64,000 nucleotides of DNA from Hyphomonadaceae bacterium (GCA_023384105.1 JAHDXR010000014.1:1-64000), one strand, 5' to 3'; positions 16,544 through 25,005 are shown, counted from the first letter of the stretch. Made by a program: numbers and translations. The notes: a model not told the origin generated them from the sequence alone.

Positions 16544-16562
16544 ATACGATGATTCGTATAAT
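16544..16562 (+). promoter_or_regulatory. hipB promoter/operator
   Basis: A palindrome ATACGA-TGAT-TCGTAT (16544-16559) overlaps a consensus -10 element TATAAT (16557-16562). The hipB ATG is 9 bp further on, so the transcript would be leaderless or nearly so. Related CGTATA/TGTATA words occur further upstream. HipB-type antitoxins repress by binding palindromes at their own -10; this is inferred here. Confidence 0.6.
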
Positions 16563-16571
16563 AGCCAGAGA

Positions 16572-16823
16572 ATGGATCAGATCGCCCGCTCCGCCAAGCA
16601 CATCGGCGCCGCCATCCGCCGCCGCCGCCGCGCCTTGGGCCTCACCCAAGCGCAGTTGGGGGAACGCGCCTCGCTGCGCCAAGCCACCATATCGACCGTC
16701 GAGTCGGGGGAAGCCTCAACACAATTGCGGACGCTGTTCGATATCCTGGCCGCGCTCGATCTCGAACTGGCGATCCGCGAGCGGACCAAGGCGAACCCAG
16801 CCTCGGTGGCGGATATTTTCTGA
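16572..16823 (+). CDS. hipB: HipB-like XRE antitoxin
   Basis: 83 residues, almost entirely one XRE helix-turn-helix (LGLTQAQLGERASLRQATIS, residues 22-42). The size matches HipB antitoxins. Its stop overlaps the start of hipA (TGATG), giving the usual coupled antitoxin-toxin order. It should neutralise HipA and repress the operon through the palindrome at 16544. Confidence 0.87.
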   Translation: MDQIARSAKHIGAAIRRRRRALGLTQAQLGERASLRQATISTVESGEASTQLRTLFDILAALDLELAIRERTKANPASVADIF

Positions 16824-18133
16824 TGGCCCGAAAGCGCGCCTACGCGCCGCTCGACGTGCTGCTGAACGGCCGCCTCGTCGGTAAGCTCTCCCGTGAAGCC
16901 AGCGGGGCGATCGAATTCCGCTATGATGAAAACTGGCTTGCATGGGCGCACGCCATTCCGGCTTCGCTTTCGCTCCCGCTCCGCGAGGAACGCTATGTCG
17001 GCGCGCCAGTCGTCGCCGTGTTCGACAATCTCCTGCCCGACAATGAAAACATCCGCCGCCAGATCGCCGGCCGTGTGCGTGCGCCTGGGTCCGATGCGTT
17101 TAGCCTGCTTTCGGCGATCGGTCGCGATTGCGTCGGCGCGCTGCAATTTATCGCCGAGGGCGAGACTATTGGCCCGACCGGCGCCGTCGACGGCGAGGTC
17201 TTAAGCGATACTCAGATCGCCGCCATCGTCAAAAACCTCGCCCAATCGCCCCTGGGACTCGGCGAGGATGCAGAATTCCGCATCTCCATCGCCGGCGCAC
17301 AGGAAAAGACGGCGCTGCTCAGGAAAGACGGCGCATGGTTGCGTCCGCATGGCGTAACGGCGACCACGCACATTCTGAAACCGCAGATCGGCATGACCGC
17401 CGGCCTGGATCTGCGGCAGAGCGTGGAGAACGAATACTTCTGCCTCGAGATCCTGCGTGCACTCGGCCTGCCGGCGGCGGAGAGCGAGATCGTCGATTTC
17501 GAGGATGTGCGCGTGCTTTCGATCACACGCTTCGACCGTCAATGGGCCGAGGACGGACGCCTTTTGCGTGTGCCGCAGGAGGATTTCTGTCAGGCTCTGT
17601 CCGTGCCGTCGGCGCTCAAATACGAGGCTGATGGCGGCCCCGGAATCCCCGCCATCCTGCGCGAATTGCAGGCAAGCGACGATCCGCAGACGGATCAGGT
17701 TCTCTTTCTCAAGACGCAATTCGCGTACTGGCTCTTGGGCGCGACCGACGGGCACGCGAAGAATTTCAGCGTCTTCCTGGCCCCGGGCGGACGCTTCCAG
17801 CTGACGCCCTTCTACGACGTGATGTCGGCTCAGCCCAATGTCGATGCTCGCCAGATTCCTTGGAACAAATACAAGCTGGCGATGGCTGCCGGCCATCAGC
17901 GCCGCTACCAGGTCAACCGCATCGGCGCGCGCCATCTGATTGAAACGGCCGAGGCGGCGGGTATCGACAACCAGCGCGCCGCGAAGGCGTGGGAAGAGAT
18001 AGCGGCCGCGCTGCCACGCGCTCTGGATGCTGCGCGCGAGAAGCTCCCTCCGGATTTCCCAGAGCCTCTCGCCGATTCAATCCGCGCCGGAGCGCTGAAA
18101 CGTCTGCACGCTCAAGATACGCCTAGCGACTGA
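16823..18133 (+). CDS. hipA: HipA-family serine/threonine kinase toxin
   Basis: 436 residues, the usual HipA length. The P-loop-like segment ISIAGAQEKTALL near residue 155 contains the serine autophosphorylated in E. coli HipA. ATP-binding HILKPQIG, the catalytic loop ATDGHAKNFS and the metal-binding LTPFYDV motif are all present, so the kinase looks intact. HipA of E. coli phosphorylates glutamyl-tRNA synthetase and induces dormancy; the target here is unknown. Partner of hipB within a tRNA-bounded segment. Confidence 0.9.
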   Translation: MARKRAYAPLDVLLNGRLVGKLSREASGAIEFRYDENWLAWAHAIPASLSLPLREERYVGAPVVAVFDNLLPDNENIRRQIAGRVRAPGSDAFSLLSAIGRDCVGALQFIAEGETIGPTGAVDGEVLSDTQIAAIVKNLAQSPLGLGEDAEFRISIAGAQEKTALLRKDGAWLRPHGVTATTHILKPQIGMTAGLDLRQSVENEYFCLEILRALGLPAAESEIVDFEDVRVLSITRFDRQWAEDGRLLRVPQEDFCQALSVPSALKYEADGGPGIPAILRELQASDDPQTDQVLFLKTQFAYWLLGATDGHAKNFSVFLAPGGRFQLTPFYDVMSAQPNVDARQIPWNKYKLAMAAGHQRRYQVNRIGARHLIETAEAAGIDNQRAAKAWEEIAAALPRALDAAREKLPPDFPEPLADSIRAGALKRLHAQDTPSD

Positions 18134-18284
18134 GCCCCATGGTAAAGCGTTCACCTCGGCCGTCCCTCAGTGACGCTGTCATAAGCACACGCGCCGTCAC
18201 GGTTACGGCTCGGCGAGCGCTTTGGAGTCGATGCTCAGGAATTGAGAGCCGCGGCGCGTAAAAATGTGGAACCGCGCTGGCAAT

Positions 18285-19331
18285 TCAGCCGCCAAGGTCG
18301 TCTGCCGTAACATGCGAGACGCTGTGCAACTCGACCGTCAGATGGTAGCGTGTGGATTTGCGTTCGCCGGTTCGTGTCAGCGCGCCGGCTTCGACGAGAT
18401 TCGCGAGATCGCGTGTCGCAGTGGCCGCAGGCACGCCCGTGATGGTCATGTAGTTCTTTGCACTGAGACCACCTTCGAAGCCTTCGGGCCCAGCTTCAAA
18501 CATCCGCAACAGCGCCTTCTCCTGACGTTCGTTCAATTTTCCTTGCAGGCTTGAGAGCAGGCGCGTTTTGTCGATGATGAATGCGAGCTGCGCCTCGGTT
18601 CGCCGTTGTGCTTCGATCACCGCCCCAGCAAACCACAGCAGCCACTTGGTGATGTCGATCCCTTGGCTTGCGTCCTCAAGCTGCTGATAATACTCCTTCT
18701 GGCGGCGCAAAAATGTCCCCGCAATGCCCGTTAGTATCGGCCGCGTCAGCCCCTGGGCGAGCATCGTTTCCGAGATCGCACGTCCGATACGGCCATTGCC
18801 GTCCTCGAAGGGGTGGATGCTTTCGAACCATATGTGACCAATACCTGCGCGCGTGAGCGCCGGCAGCGGCTTCTTGCCGTCAGGAGCGGTCTCCTCAAGC
18901 CAAACAAAAAAACGGCGCATCTCTTCGGGAATCCGGGCGCTGGGAGGGGCTTCGAAGTGAACACGTTGCCGGTGCAGCGGCCCGGAGACGAGCTGCATTG
19001 AGTCGTTGTGTTTGCGGTAGCCGCCGATCGTGTCGAGGTCGCGTCGGCCATTCATCGCCATGGCGCGCCATGCGAACAGGCGTTGCTGATCGAATGGCGC
19101 CGCGATGTTGCGATAGACGTCGACCATCAGCTCGGCGATACCAGCCTCGGCTGGTCCCGCCTTCCGATCGGCTTTGAGGCCGAGGTGGCGCCAGATAGAA
19201 GATTGAACGCTTTCGTGGTTTAGCAGTTCGCCTTCGATAGCCGAGGTGTCGTAAGCCTCATCGGTCATCAGATGGATCGTGAAGGTCTCCTGGGTTTCGG
19301 CGGGCATGTGCCGGACGGCGCCAATAAGCAC
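18285..19331 (-). CDS. Class II Fic-domain protein, N-terminally truncated
   Basis: 348 residues from a GTG start. The catalytic motif HPFEDGNGRIGR is complete, and the inhibitory motif TSAIEG is near residue 33, making this a class II self-inhibited Fic AMP-transferase. A C-terminal winged-helix segment (NYMTITGVPAATATRDL) is present. The frame continues upstream of 19331 through HADWPNLTWQADG, the expected family N-terminus, but no ATG or GTG precedes it; there the sequence merges into the opposite-strand integrase fragment. The gene may have lost its original start, and expression is doubtful. The AMPylation target is unknown. Confidence 0.82.
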   Translation of the reverse strand: MLIGAVRHMPAETQETFTIHLMTDEAYDTSAIEGELLNHESVQSSIWRHLGLKADRKAGPAEAGIAELMVDVYRNIAAPFDQQRLFAWRAMAMNGRRDLDTIGGYRKHNDSMQLVSGPLHRQRVHFEAPPSARIPEEMRRFFVWLEETAPDGKKPLPALTRAGIGHIWFESIHPFEDGNGRIGRAISETMLAQGLTRPILTGIAGTFLRRQKEYYQQLEDASQGIDITKWLLWFAGAVIEAQRRTEAQLAFIIDKTRLLSSLQGKLNERQEKALLRMFEAGPEGFEGGLSAKNYMTITGVPAATATRDLANLVEAGALTRTGERKSTRYHLTVELHSVSHVTADDLGG

Positions 19332-19409
19332 GCCGGCCTGCTCCGCGAACAGGGCTTCTGCCCGGCGAAGCCCATCGGCCTGCCAGGTCAGATTTGGCCA
19401 ATCCGCATG

Positions 19410-19532
19410 CCGTCGGAGATCGCCGAGATGGTGGACTGGTCGGAGGCCGAGGTGGAGACAATCGCCCGCCGCTATGTCGGCGCGGCCGCGATCGCCAACG
19501 CCATGCTGGCGCGGATGCGGCGGCGGACATAA
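19410..19532 (+). pseudogene. C-terminal fragment of a phage/island integrase
   Basis: An open stretch ends in VDWSEAEVETIARRYVGAA and ANAMLARMRRRT, which resembles the C-terminal tail of alphaproteobacterial tyrosine recombinases. The catalytic part is absent. It ends just before the tRNA-Leu 3' end, where island integrases normally sit. The call rests on tail resemblance only. Confidence 0.5.
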
Positions 19533-19560
19533 GCCCCGCCCGTACGAAACCCTGTACGAA

Positions 19561-19593
19561 AAACCCGCCGGCGCGTGTCAGGCGCCGGCGGGT
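19561..19593. terminator. Bidirectional terminator after tRNA-Leu
   Basis: Perfect 13-bp stem AACCCGCCGGCGC/GCGCCGGCGGGTT with a 7-nt loop, flanked by A-rich sequence on one side and TTTTC on the other. It can end the minus-strand tRNA transcript and any plus-strand transcript from the integrase remnant. Confidence 0.85.
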
Positions 19594-19611
19594 TTTCGCT
19601 GCAAAATCAGG

Positions 19612-19696
19612 CTGGTGCGCTCGAGAGGACTCGAACCTCCACGATGTTACTCGCCAGCACCTCAAGCTGGTGCGTCTACCAATTCCGCCACGAGCG
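19612..19696 (-). tRNA. tRNA-Leu (anticodon GAG)
   Basis: 85 nt including an encoded CCA. Acceptor stem GCGCTCG/CGAGCGC, D-arm with TGGTAGACGC, anticodon stem CCAGC/GCTGG around loop TTGAGGT, a long class II variable arm, and the T-arm with GTTCGAGTC are all visible. Its 3' end borders the hipBA/fic segment and is partly duplicated at 16283. Confidence 0.95.
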
Positions 19697-19739
19697 CATC
19701 AGAGGGCGGGGGGTTAGCAGACCCGCCCTGAACGAACAA

Positions 19740-19760
19740 GGGCCGGGAAGGCCCCGGCCC
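19740..19760 (-). terminator. Terminator-like hairpin downstream of the small secreted protein gene
   Basis: GGGCCGGG-AAGG-CCCGGCCC stem-loop located 30 bp beyond the stop of the gene at 19791-20279, with a T-rich tail (TTGTTCGTTC) on the minus strand. Confidence 0.6.
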
Positions 19761-19790
19761 CTGCCCGATCGATATCCCCTTCGTGCGGGC

Positions 19791-20279
19791 TTATCGGGTC
19801 TGGCTGTCCAGCTCGGAGATATAGAGCTGGGCGGCCTGATTGGAGGCGTTGCCGTAGGTGCCGATCCAGATGTCGTACTGGCCCGATATCGGCGAGCCGA
19901 AGCGCAGGGCCGGGTTGAGGCCGTAATTGCCGCCGTCATCGTCGCAGTACCAGGAGCCGTCCGGGCCGTTCACGACCAGCGTGGTGTCCGACTGCGACGC
20001 CACCGAGATGATCAGCGGATACGAACCGGCGCGATAGTTCAGGCGCACGTCCGGCGCCTCGGCGATGAAGCCGCGGCAGGAGCTGGAGACCGTGCGGGAC
20101 GCGTCGTTGCGGCCGCCCGAGGCGACGTTGACGACGTACGGATCCGGCGTGAAGCCGGCGGTGAGGTTCACCGTGCCATACGCGGGGTTGAGGCTCCAGT
20201 TCTGGGCGGCCGCGACGCCGGCGGTGGCCAGGGCTGCAACCGCTGCGCCAGCGGCGAAAATACGAGCGATAGGCGACAT
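19791..20279 (-). CDS. Secreted protein of unknown function
   Basis: 162 residues. The signal peptide (RIFAAGAAVAALATAG) is cleaved near AAAQN. The mature part is beta-rich with aromatic and glycine residues. A pattern of SSSCRGFIAEAPDVRLNY, GPDGSWYCDDDGG and GQYDIWIGTYG resembles small periplasmic pre-peptidase C-like beta-sandwich proteins. Two cysteines could form a disulfide. GGGGAA precedes the ATG at 20279. No enzyme motif is seen; function unknown. Confidence 0.8.
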   Translation of the reverse strand: MSPIARIFAAGAAVAALATAGVAAAQNWSLNPAYGTVNLTAGFTPDPYVVNVASGGRNDASRTVSSSCRGFIAEAPDVRLNYRAGSYPLIISVASQSDTTLVVNGPDGSWYCDDDGGNYGLNPALRFGSPISGQYDIWIGTYGNASNQAAQLYISELDSQTR

Positions 20280-20418
20280 GTGAATTCCCCGTTTGATCCG
20301 CGTCGGCTCGTGACGCGTGCGGTAATCCTGCAACAACGAGCCTGAGCGGCACATGAACAGGAACGTAAGATTCCGTCTACCCCAAAAGAAATCCGCCGGT
20401 CGGCCAGTCCCGGACCGG

Positions 20419-20676
20419 TTAGGCTGCGGCGTGGAATTCATGCACGTCCGCCGGCTCCGTGACGGTGATGCAGAGCCTGTCGCCTTGAATTGTAATCTCG
20501 CCGCGCGCAATCGGATGCCCCGACGCCAGTATCCAAAGCTGGTCGGTTTCTTTTGTATCCAAGGGGATAACAGCGCCGCGCCCCATCCGCAGCAATTGAT
20601 GCATCGGCATGTGGCAACGGCCGAGCACAACCGAGAGTTCGATATTCACACGGTGAACCTGGCTTCTATCGGACAC
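20419..20676 (-). CDS. Stand-alone SpoA domain protein (FliN-like)
   Basis: 85 residues made up of one SpoA (surface presentation of antigens) domain: VNIELSVVLGRCHMPMHQLL, then GAVIPLDT, then HPIARGEITIQGDRLCITVTE. FliN proteins of the flagellar switch end in this domain but usually have an additional N-terminal part. It is not next to other flagellar genes. It may be a switch component, a duplicate, or a basal-body regulator. Divergent from lipB. Confidence 0.8.
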   Translation of the reverse strand: MSDRSQVHRVNIELSVVLGRCHMPMHQLLRMGRGAVIPLDTKETDQLWILASGHPIARGEITIQGDRLCITVTEPADVHEFHAAA

Positions 20677-20729
20677 GTGACGACCCCATCTGATTCCGCT
20701 CTAGTCGAACCTGAAAGGGTTGCGGGCGC

Positions 20730-21413
20730 GTGAACGAAGCGAACGGGCGGATCGGCTGGGCGGTGTCGCCGGGACTGGTCGAATACGAATCAGCGGAGGC
20801 GGCGATGGAGGCGCGCGCCGGCGCGATCGCGGCGGGCCAGGCCGGCGAGCTCGTTTGGCTGCTGGAACATCCCCCGCTTTACACCGCCGGCGTCAGCGCC
20901 AAGGACGCCGACCTGCTCGATCCCGGCCGTTTCCCAGTTTTCCGCACCGGCCGCGGCGGCCAGTTCACCTATCACGGCCCGGGCCAGCGCGTGGCCTACG
21001 TGATGCTCGACCTGCGCAAGCGCGGGCGCGACGTGACGCGCTTCGTCGGCGACCTCGAACGCTGGATCATCGGCGCGCTGGCGCAGTTCAACGTGAAGGG
21101 CGAAATCCGCGAGGGCCGCGTCGGCGTATGGGTGGAGCGCAGGGGACCCGGCTGGGCGCGCGAGGACAAGATCGCCGCCATCGGCGTGCGCCTGCGCAAG
21201 TGGGTGAGCTTTCACGGCGTCGCCTTCAACGTGGAGCCGGAGCTCGAACATTTCTCGGGCATCACGCCGTGCGGAATCTCGGCGGCGCAATTCGGCGTGA
21301 CGAGCCTGGTCGATCTTGGCCTGCCGGTGACGATGGCCGATGCAGACGCGGCGCTGCGCGCCTCGTTCCACGAGGTGTTCGGCCCCACCGACAACGCACC
21401 GCCGCCGGTCTAG
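20730..21413 (+). CDS. lipB: Lipoyl(octanoyl) transferase
   Basis: 227 residues. It transfers octanoyl groups from acyl carrier protein to lipoyl domains of 2-oxoacid dehydrogenases. Family motifs are [12 protein letters not shown] (around residue 75), [21 protein letters not shown] with the catalytic-site lysine, and the active cysteine in GITPCGI. The start is a GTG at 20730. Monocistronic in appearance, cytoplasmic. Confidence 0.95.
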   Translation: MNEANGRIGWAVSPGLVEYESAEAAMEARAGAIAAGQAGELVWLLEHPPLYTAGVSAKDADLLDPGRFPVFRTGRGGQFTYHGPGQRVAYVMLDLRKRGRDVTRFVGDLERWIIGALAQFNVKGEIREGRVGVWVERRGPGWAREDKIAAIGVRLRKWVSFHGVAFNVEPELEHFSGITPCGISAAQFGVTSLVDLGLPVTMADADAALRASFHEVFGPTDNAPPPV

Positions 21414-21512
21414 CGGCGCGGCGTTCCGACGCGCGGACTACGCCGCGTGTGATAATTGCATCCAAGCGCCGCAGAGCGGACATCTCAGTGCGACGCCAGA
21501 GGGATGACGCCG

Positions 21513-21662
21513 ATGACAGCGCCCGCAGACAGAACCGCCAAGCGCGTGAGCGCCAAGGAATGGTTCGCCTCGCTTGCGCTGCTGCGGCGGCGCGAGCCGG
21601 CGCCCGGCGCCGGCCGAGCGGCCATGCCGCCGCCCGCCGACCGCATCGCCGTGCGGGCTTGA
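21513..21662 (+). CDS. Possible small protein
   Basis: About 49 residues from the ATG at 21513 (TAPADRTAKRVSAKEWFASL), preceded by AGAGGG at ribosome-binding distance. Basic, Ala/Pro-rich, with no homology recognised. It fills part of the 315-bp space between lipB and the histidine kinase, where nothing else was seen. Could be spurious. Confidence 0.3.
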   Translation: MTAPADRTAKRVSAKEWFASLALLRRREPAPGAGRAAMPPPADRIAVRA

Positions 21663-21728
21663 ATTTACGCCACAGCGCGGCGCATTTTCGCGATAGCGGG
21701 CGTCAGGGCGCCGCAGTAACCGGGTTCA

Positions 21729-23057
21729 ATGAACCTCGAATCGCCCGCTGCAAATCAAGCCGGAGCGCCGGACGTCCTGCTGCAGTTCGGACGCCAAGGC
21801 GTGGCGGACGTCGTCGCCAATGTGCGCCAGGCGACGCTGTCGCGCACCGGCTTCACCGCGATCATGGCGCTGTTTTCGCTCACCGTGCTGCCGGCCTGGT
21901 GCGCGGCGGCGTGGTTCGGCTTCATCGCCGCGTGGGAGCTGCTGATCCGCATCAGGCTCGAAAACGCTCTGGCGCTGCCGGCGGCTGAACGCTGCGAGCG
22001 CACGGGCTTTCGCCGGCTGGCGGCGATCCACATGGTCGGCGCTTCCGCCTACAGTATCTATCCCCTGCTCGCGTGGTCGCCGGGCGAGCCGATCGGCATG
22101 GTGCTGGCGACGGCGTGGGTGTGCGGCTCTGCCAATCATCTGTTCGTGTATTTCAGCGCCAACCGGCTGCTGCTTGCATCGTGCCTGGGGCCGCTGGCGC
22201 TGACGTCGATCGCAGCGCCCTTCACGACCGCCCATTTCGACCTCGCCACCGCCGTTGCGGTCGCCACCCTGGTCTGCCTGATCGTCGCGGCCGGCATGTT
22301 CGGGTTCGACCGCCAGCTTCTGCTCGGCAATCTCGCCAAACAGGCGGCCGCACGCGCGGTGGCGGAAGAAGCCAACGCCGCCAAGTCGCAATTCCTGACC
22401 ACCATGAGCCACGAACTGCGCACGCCGCTCAACGCCGTCATCGGCTACGCGGAGCTGATCGAGGAAGAAGCCGGACACGGACCGATCGCGGAGGACGCCG
22501 TCAAGATCCGCGCTTCGGCGCGGCAGCTGCTCAGCGTCATCGACGTCATTCTCGACCTGTCGAAGCTTGAGACCGGGGCCGCGCCGCTGCAGCGCGAGCG
22601 TGGCGACGTCTCGGGCGTGCTCCAGCAGCTGCACGCCGCCGCCTTGCCGATCGCGGCCGCCGCCAACAACACGCTCACAATCATCGAGGCCACGCCGCTC
22701 GGCGAAGCCGAGATCGATCATGTACGGCTGCACCAATGCCTGATGCAGCTGATCTCCAACGCCGCCAAGTTCACCAAGGACGGCGCCATCCGCGTCACCG
22801 CCTCACGCGTGCCGGCCGAGACCGGCGAGCATCTGCTGTTCGAAATCGCCGACAACGGCATCGGCATCGCCGCCGAACAGCAGGGCCGAATTTTCGAACC
22901 GTTCGCCCAGGCCGATGAAACCGCCGGGCGCCGCTACGAGGGCGCGGGGCTCGGCCTTACCCTGGTGCGGCGGCTGGCCCGGCTGATGGGCGGCGACGTG
23001 AGCTGCGAAAGCACACTGGGCGCAGGCTCCGTGTTCCGCCTCTGGGTGGCGGCCTAG
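21729..23057 (+). CDS. Membrane sensor histidine kinase
   Basis: 442 residues. Five to six hydrophobic segments lie within the first ~200 residues with no periplasmic sensor domain. A HisKA domain follows (KSQFLTTMSHELRTPLNAVIGY near residue 225), then a HATPase with QLISNAAKFT, DNGIGI and GAGLGLTLVRR. No response regulator is adjacent, so this is an orphan kinase of the kind that feeds cell-cycle phosphorelays in Caulobacterales. Signal and partner unknown. Confidence 0.88.
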   Translation: MNLESPAANQAGAPDVLLQFGRQGVADVVANVRQATLSRTGFTAIMALFSLTVLPAWCAAAWFGFIAAWELLIRIRLENALALPAAERCERTGFRRLAAIHMVGASAYSIYPLLAWSPGEPIGMVLATAWVCGSANHLFVYFSANRLLLASCLGPLALTSIAAPFTTAHFDLATAVAVATLVCLIVAAGMFGFDRQLLLGNLAKQAAARAVAEEANAAKSQFLTTMSHELRTPLNAVIGYAELIEEEAGHGPIAEDAVKIRASARQLLSVIDVILDLSKLETGAAPLQRERGDVSGVLQQLHAAALPIAAAANNTLTIIEATPLGEAEIDHVRLHQCLMQLISNAAKFTKDGAIRVTASRVPAETGEHLLFEIADNGIGIAAEQQGRIFEPFAQADETAGRRYEGAGLGLTLVRRLARLMGGDVSCESTLGAGSVFRLWVAA

Positions 23058-23149
23058 CCGTTTCGACGAACGGCTGCGTCCAAACTGCTGTCTCCCGGCA
23101 TCTGTGTCAGCAATGGGGCCGAAGTCCCCGGGTGCTATGGAGATTGATT

Positions 23150-23557
23150 ATGGGCGCCGATGTCTTTGTGCCATTTGTGTTCTTCGCCTTTCTGGCCGCC
23201 GTGATCCTGGTGCCTGTGCTGGCCAAGGAGCGGACCAAGCGGTCGGCGCACGAGCTGATTTCGCAGGCGATGTCGCGCGGCCAGCAGCTCGAGCCGGCGC
23301 TGGTGTCCCAACTCACGCAGAACATGCTCGACGAGGGCAACCGCGCCCGCAAAAGCCTCGGCAACGGCGTCATCCTGCTGTCGCTGGCGCTTGGCTTCCT
23401 GGGCGCCGGGGTCCTGATCGACGGCTTCGACGGCGGCGACGGCGACGTGATCATGGGCATGGGCGTGCCGGCCGTCATACTCGGCTCCGTCGGCGCCGCG
23501 TTCCTGCTGCTGGCGGTCTTCGACTACGCCACCAGGAAGCGTCCCAGCGACGCTTGA
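23150..23557 (+). CDS. DUF6249-type membrane protein
   Basis: 135 residues with three hydrophobic segments: one at the N-terminus (FVFFAFLAAVILVPVL) and two near the C-terminus. The central cytoplasmic stretch is amphipathic. The layout matches small DUF6249 inner-membrane proteins of unknown role. ATG at 23150 has GGAG 8 nt upstream and is preferred to the ATG at 23132. Followed by a good terminator. Confidence 0.72.
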   Translation: MGADVFVPFVFFAFLAAVILVPVLAKERTKRSAHELISQAMSRGQQLEPALVSQLTQNMLDEGNRARKSLGNGVILLSLALGFLGAGVLIDGFDGGDGDVIMGMGVPAVILGSVGAAFLLLAVFDYATRKRPSDA

Positions 23558-23579
23558 GCCAAGCTCGCGCGATTGTACG

Positions 23580-23608
23580 GGAAGGCCGCCATAGCGCGGC
23601 CTTCTTTG
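23580..23608 (+). terminator. Intrinsic terminator
   Basis: GAAGGCCGC/GCGGCCTTC stem with a short loop, followed by TTTG, 20 bp after the DUF6249 gene. Confidence 0.8.
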
Positions 23609-23654
23609 CATCCCAAGCGTAGCGCCGCTTGCTGAGGTTCAGGGAAACGCACGG

Positions 23655-24812
23655 ATGCGAATTCTGTTGGTGTGTGCGGCGTTCATGCTCGCCGCGTGCG
23701 GCGGCGGCGCCGGCGCGACAGCACAGCCGGTGGCGGCGCCGCTGCCGCGCGAAGCCGGCGGCTGGGTGGAGTTCACGCCGCAGCCGGTGACGCTCGACGG
23801 CGAAACGCTGGACCCCACCTGCTCGGACGCGCCCGGCGCGGACCCCGCGTTCAGGTTCTGGGCGCGGCGCGGCGTCAGCAGCAATCTCGTCATCTATTTC
23901 GACGGCGGCGGCGCCTGCTGGGACGATCTCACCTGCTCGGTGCCGCGCCTCGTCTCGCATCGCGGCGAGGGCGACGGCTTCTACAAGGCCGAGCTGATGC
24001 CGGACGACGATCCGAACCGGATGTCGGGGATTTTCGATCTCGCCGACCCGCGCAATCCGGTGCGCGACTGGAGCTTCGTGTTCGTGCCGTACTGCACCGG
24101 CGACGTGCACTCGGGCTCCAACACGGCCACCTACACCGATCCCGACACCGGCGAGAAGTTCACCATCGAGCACCGCGGCGCCGACAATTTCCGCGTCGTG
24201 CTGGAGTGGATACGCCAGAACTTCGCCGCGCCGGAACAAATCCTGGTGACCGGATCGAGCGCCGGCGCCTACGGCGCGGCGACGCACTACGCCAGCATCC
24301 GCGAACTGTTCCCGGGCGGGCGCGCGCTGATGCTGGGCGACGCCGGCCAGGGCGTGACCACGCGCGACTTCCTCAACCTGCGCAATGCGAGCTGGCATTA
24401 TCAACTGCCGGAGAGCGTGTTCGGCGCCGACGGCGCGGTCACGGCGGACGAGGACATTGTCGGCCTGCTCGCCGCGCACTTTCCCAATGACCGCTTCGCC
24501 CAGTACACCACCACCCAGGACGTCACCCAGACCGCGTTCTACGCCTTGATGGGCGCGCCGCGGGCGTGCCGGGCCTGGACGCAGAAGATGGCGAACGACC
24601 TGGAGCGGCGCCAGGACGCGCCAAACTTCCGTTCCTATCTCGCCAGCGGCCAGTCCCACACCATCCTGCGCACACCTCTCTTCTACAGCCAGCGCAGCGG
24701 CGGCGAACCGTTCGCCGAATGGCTGGCGGAGGCGCTGAACGACGACAGCGAAGACTGGATCAACCGCGTCTGCCGCGAGTGCCTGCGGCCGCCGGAACAG
24801 TGCCGGTTCTGA
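23655..24812 (+). CDS. Pectinacetylesterase-family lipoprotein
   Basis: 385 residues with a lipobox LAAC at residue 16, so it is lipid-anchored in the envelope. FDGGGACWDD (oxyanion region), GSSAGAYGAATHYASI (nucleophile serine) and the late histidine in GQSHTIL fit the pectinacetylesterase/Notum hydrolase fold. Multiple cysteines are likely disulfide-bonded. It removes acyl groups from a polysaccharide or other ester; the true substrate is unknown. Begins shortly after the terminator at 23580. Confidence 0.85.
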   Translation: MRILLVCAAFMLAACGGGAGATAQPVAAPLPREAGGWVEFTPQPVTLDGETLDPTCSDAPGADPAFRFWARRGVSSNLVIYFDGGGACWDDLTCSVPRLVSHRGEGDGFYKAELMPDDDPNRMSGIFDLADPRNPVRDWSFVFVPYCTGDVHSGSNTATYTDPDTGEKFTIEHRGADNFRVVLEWIRQNFAAPEQILVTGSSAGAYGAATHYASIRELFPGGRALMLGDAGQGVTTRDFLNLRNASWHYQLPESVFGADGAVTADEDIVGLLAAHFPNDRFAQYTTTQDVTQTAFYALMGAPRACRAWTQKMANDLERRQDAPNFRSYLASGQSHTILRTPLFYSQRSGGEPFAEWLAEALNDDSEDWINRVCRECLRPPEQCRF

Positions 24813-24864
24813 GGCGCGCTTCGGCAAGCTCGGCATGGCGCTGCGATGCTCCACACGCGCCGTC

Positions 24865-25005
24865 CCACGGACCGCCGGCGTCCCGCCGGCATGCTTGAAC
24901 CTACGAAGGCTGGAGCGCGGGGCGCTTCCATCTTCATACGTTGGCGCATGCCGGCGGGACGCCGGCGATCCATAGGGGGCTGCGTTGGATTTAACGCATG
25001 GCGCT
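24865..25005. repeat. Palindromic intergenic repeat, copy B (core inverted relative to copy A)
   Basis: Arms 24865-24894 and 24946-24975 enclose a 51-bp core. The flank 24976-25005 runs exactly to the cckA stop codon and matches 221-250 at 29 of 30 positions. The core is the reverse complement of copy A's core: its right end reads CCATCTTCATACGTTGGC, where copy A's left end reads GCCAACGTATGAAGATGG. Confidence 0.85.
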
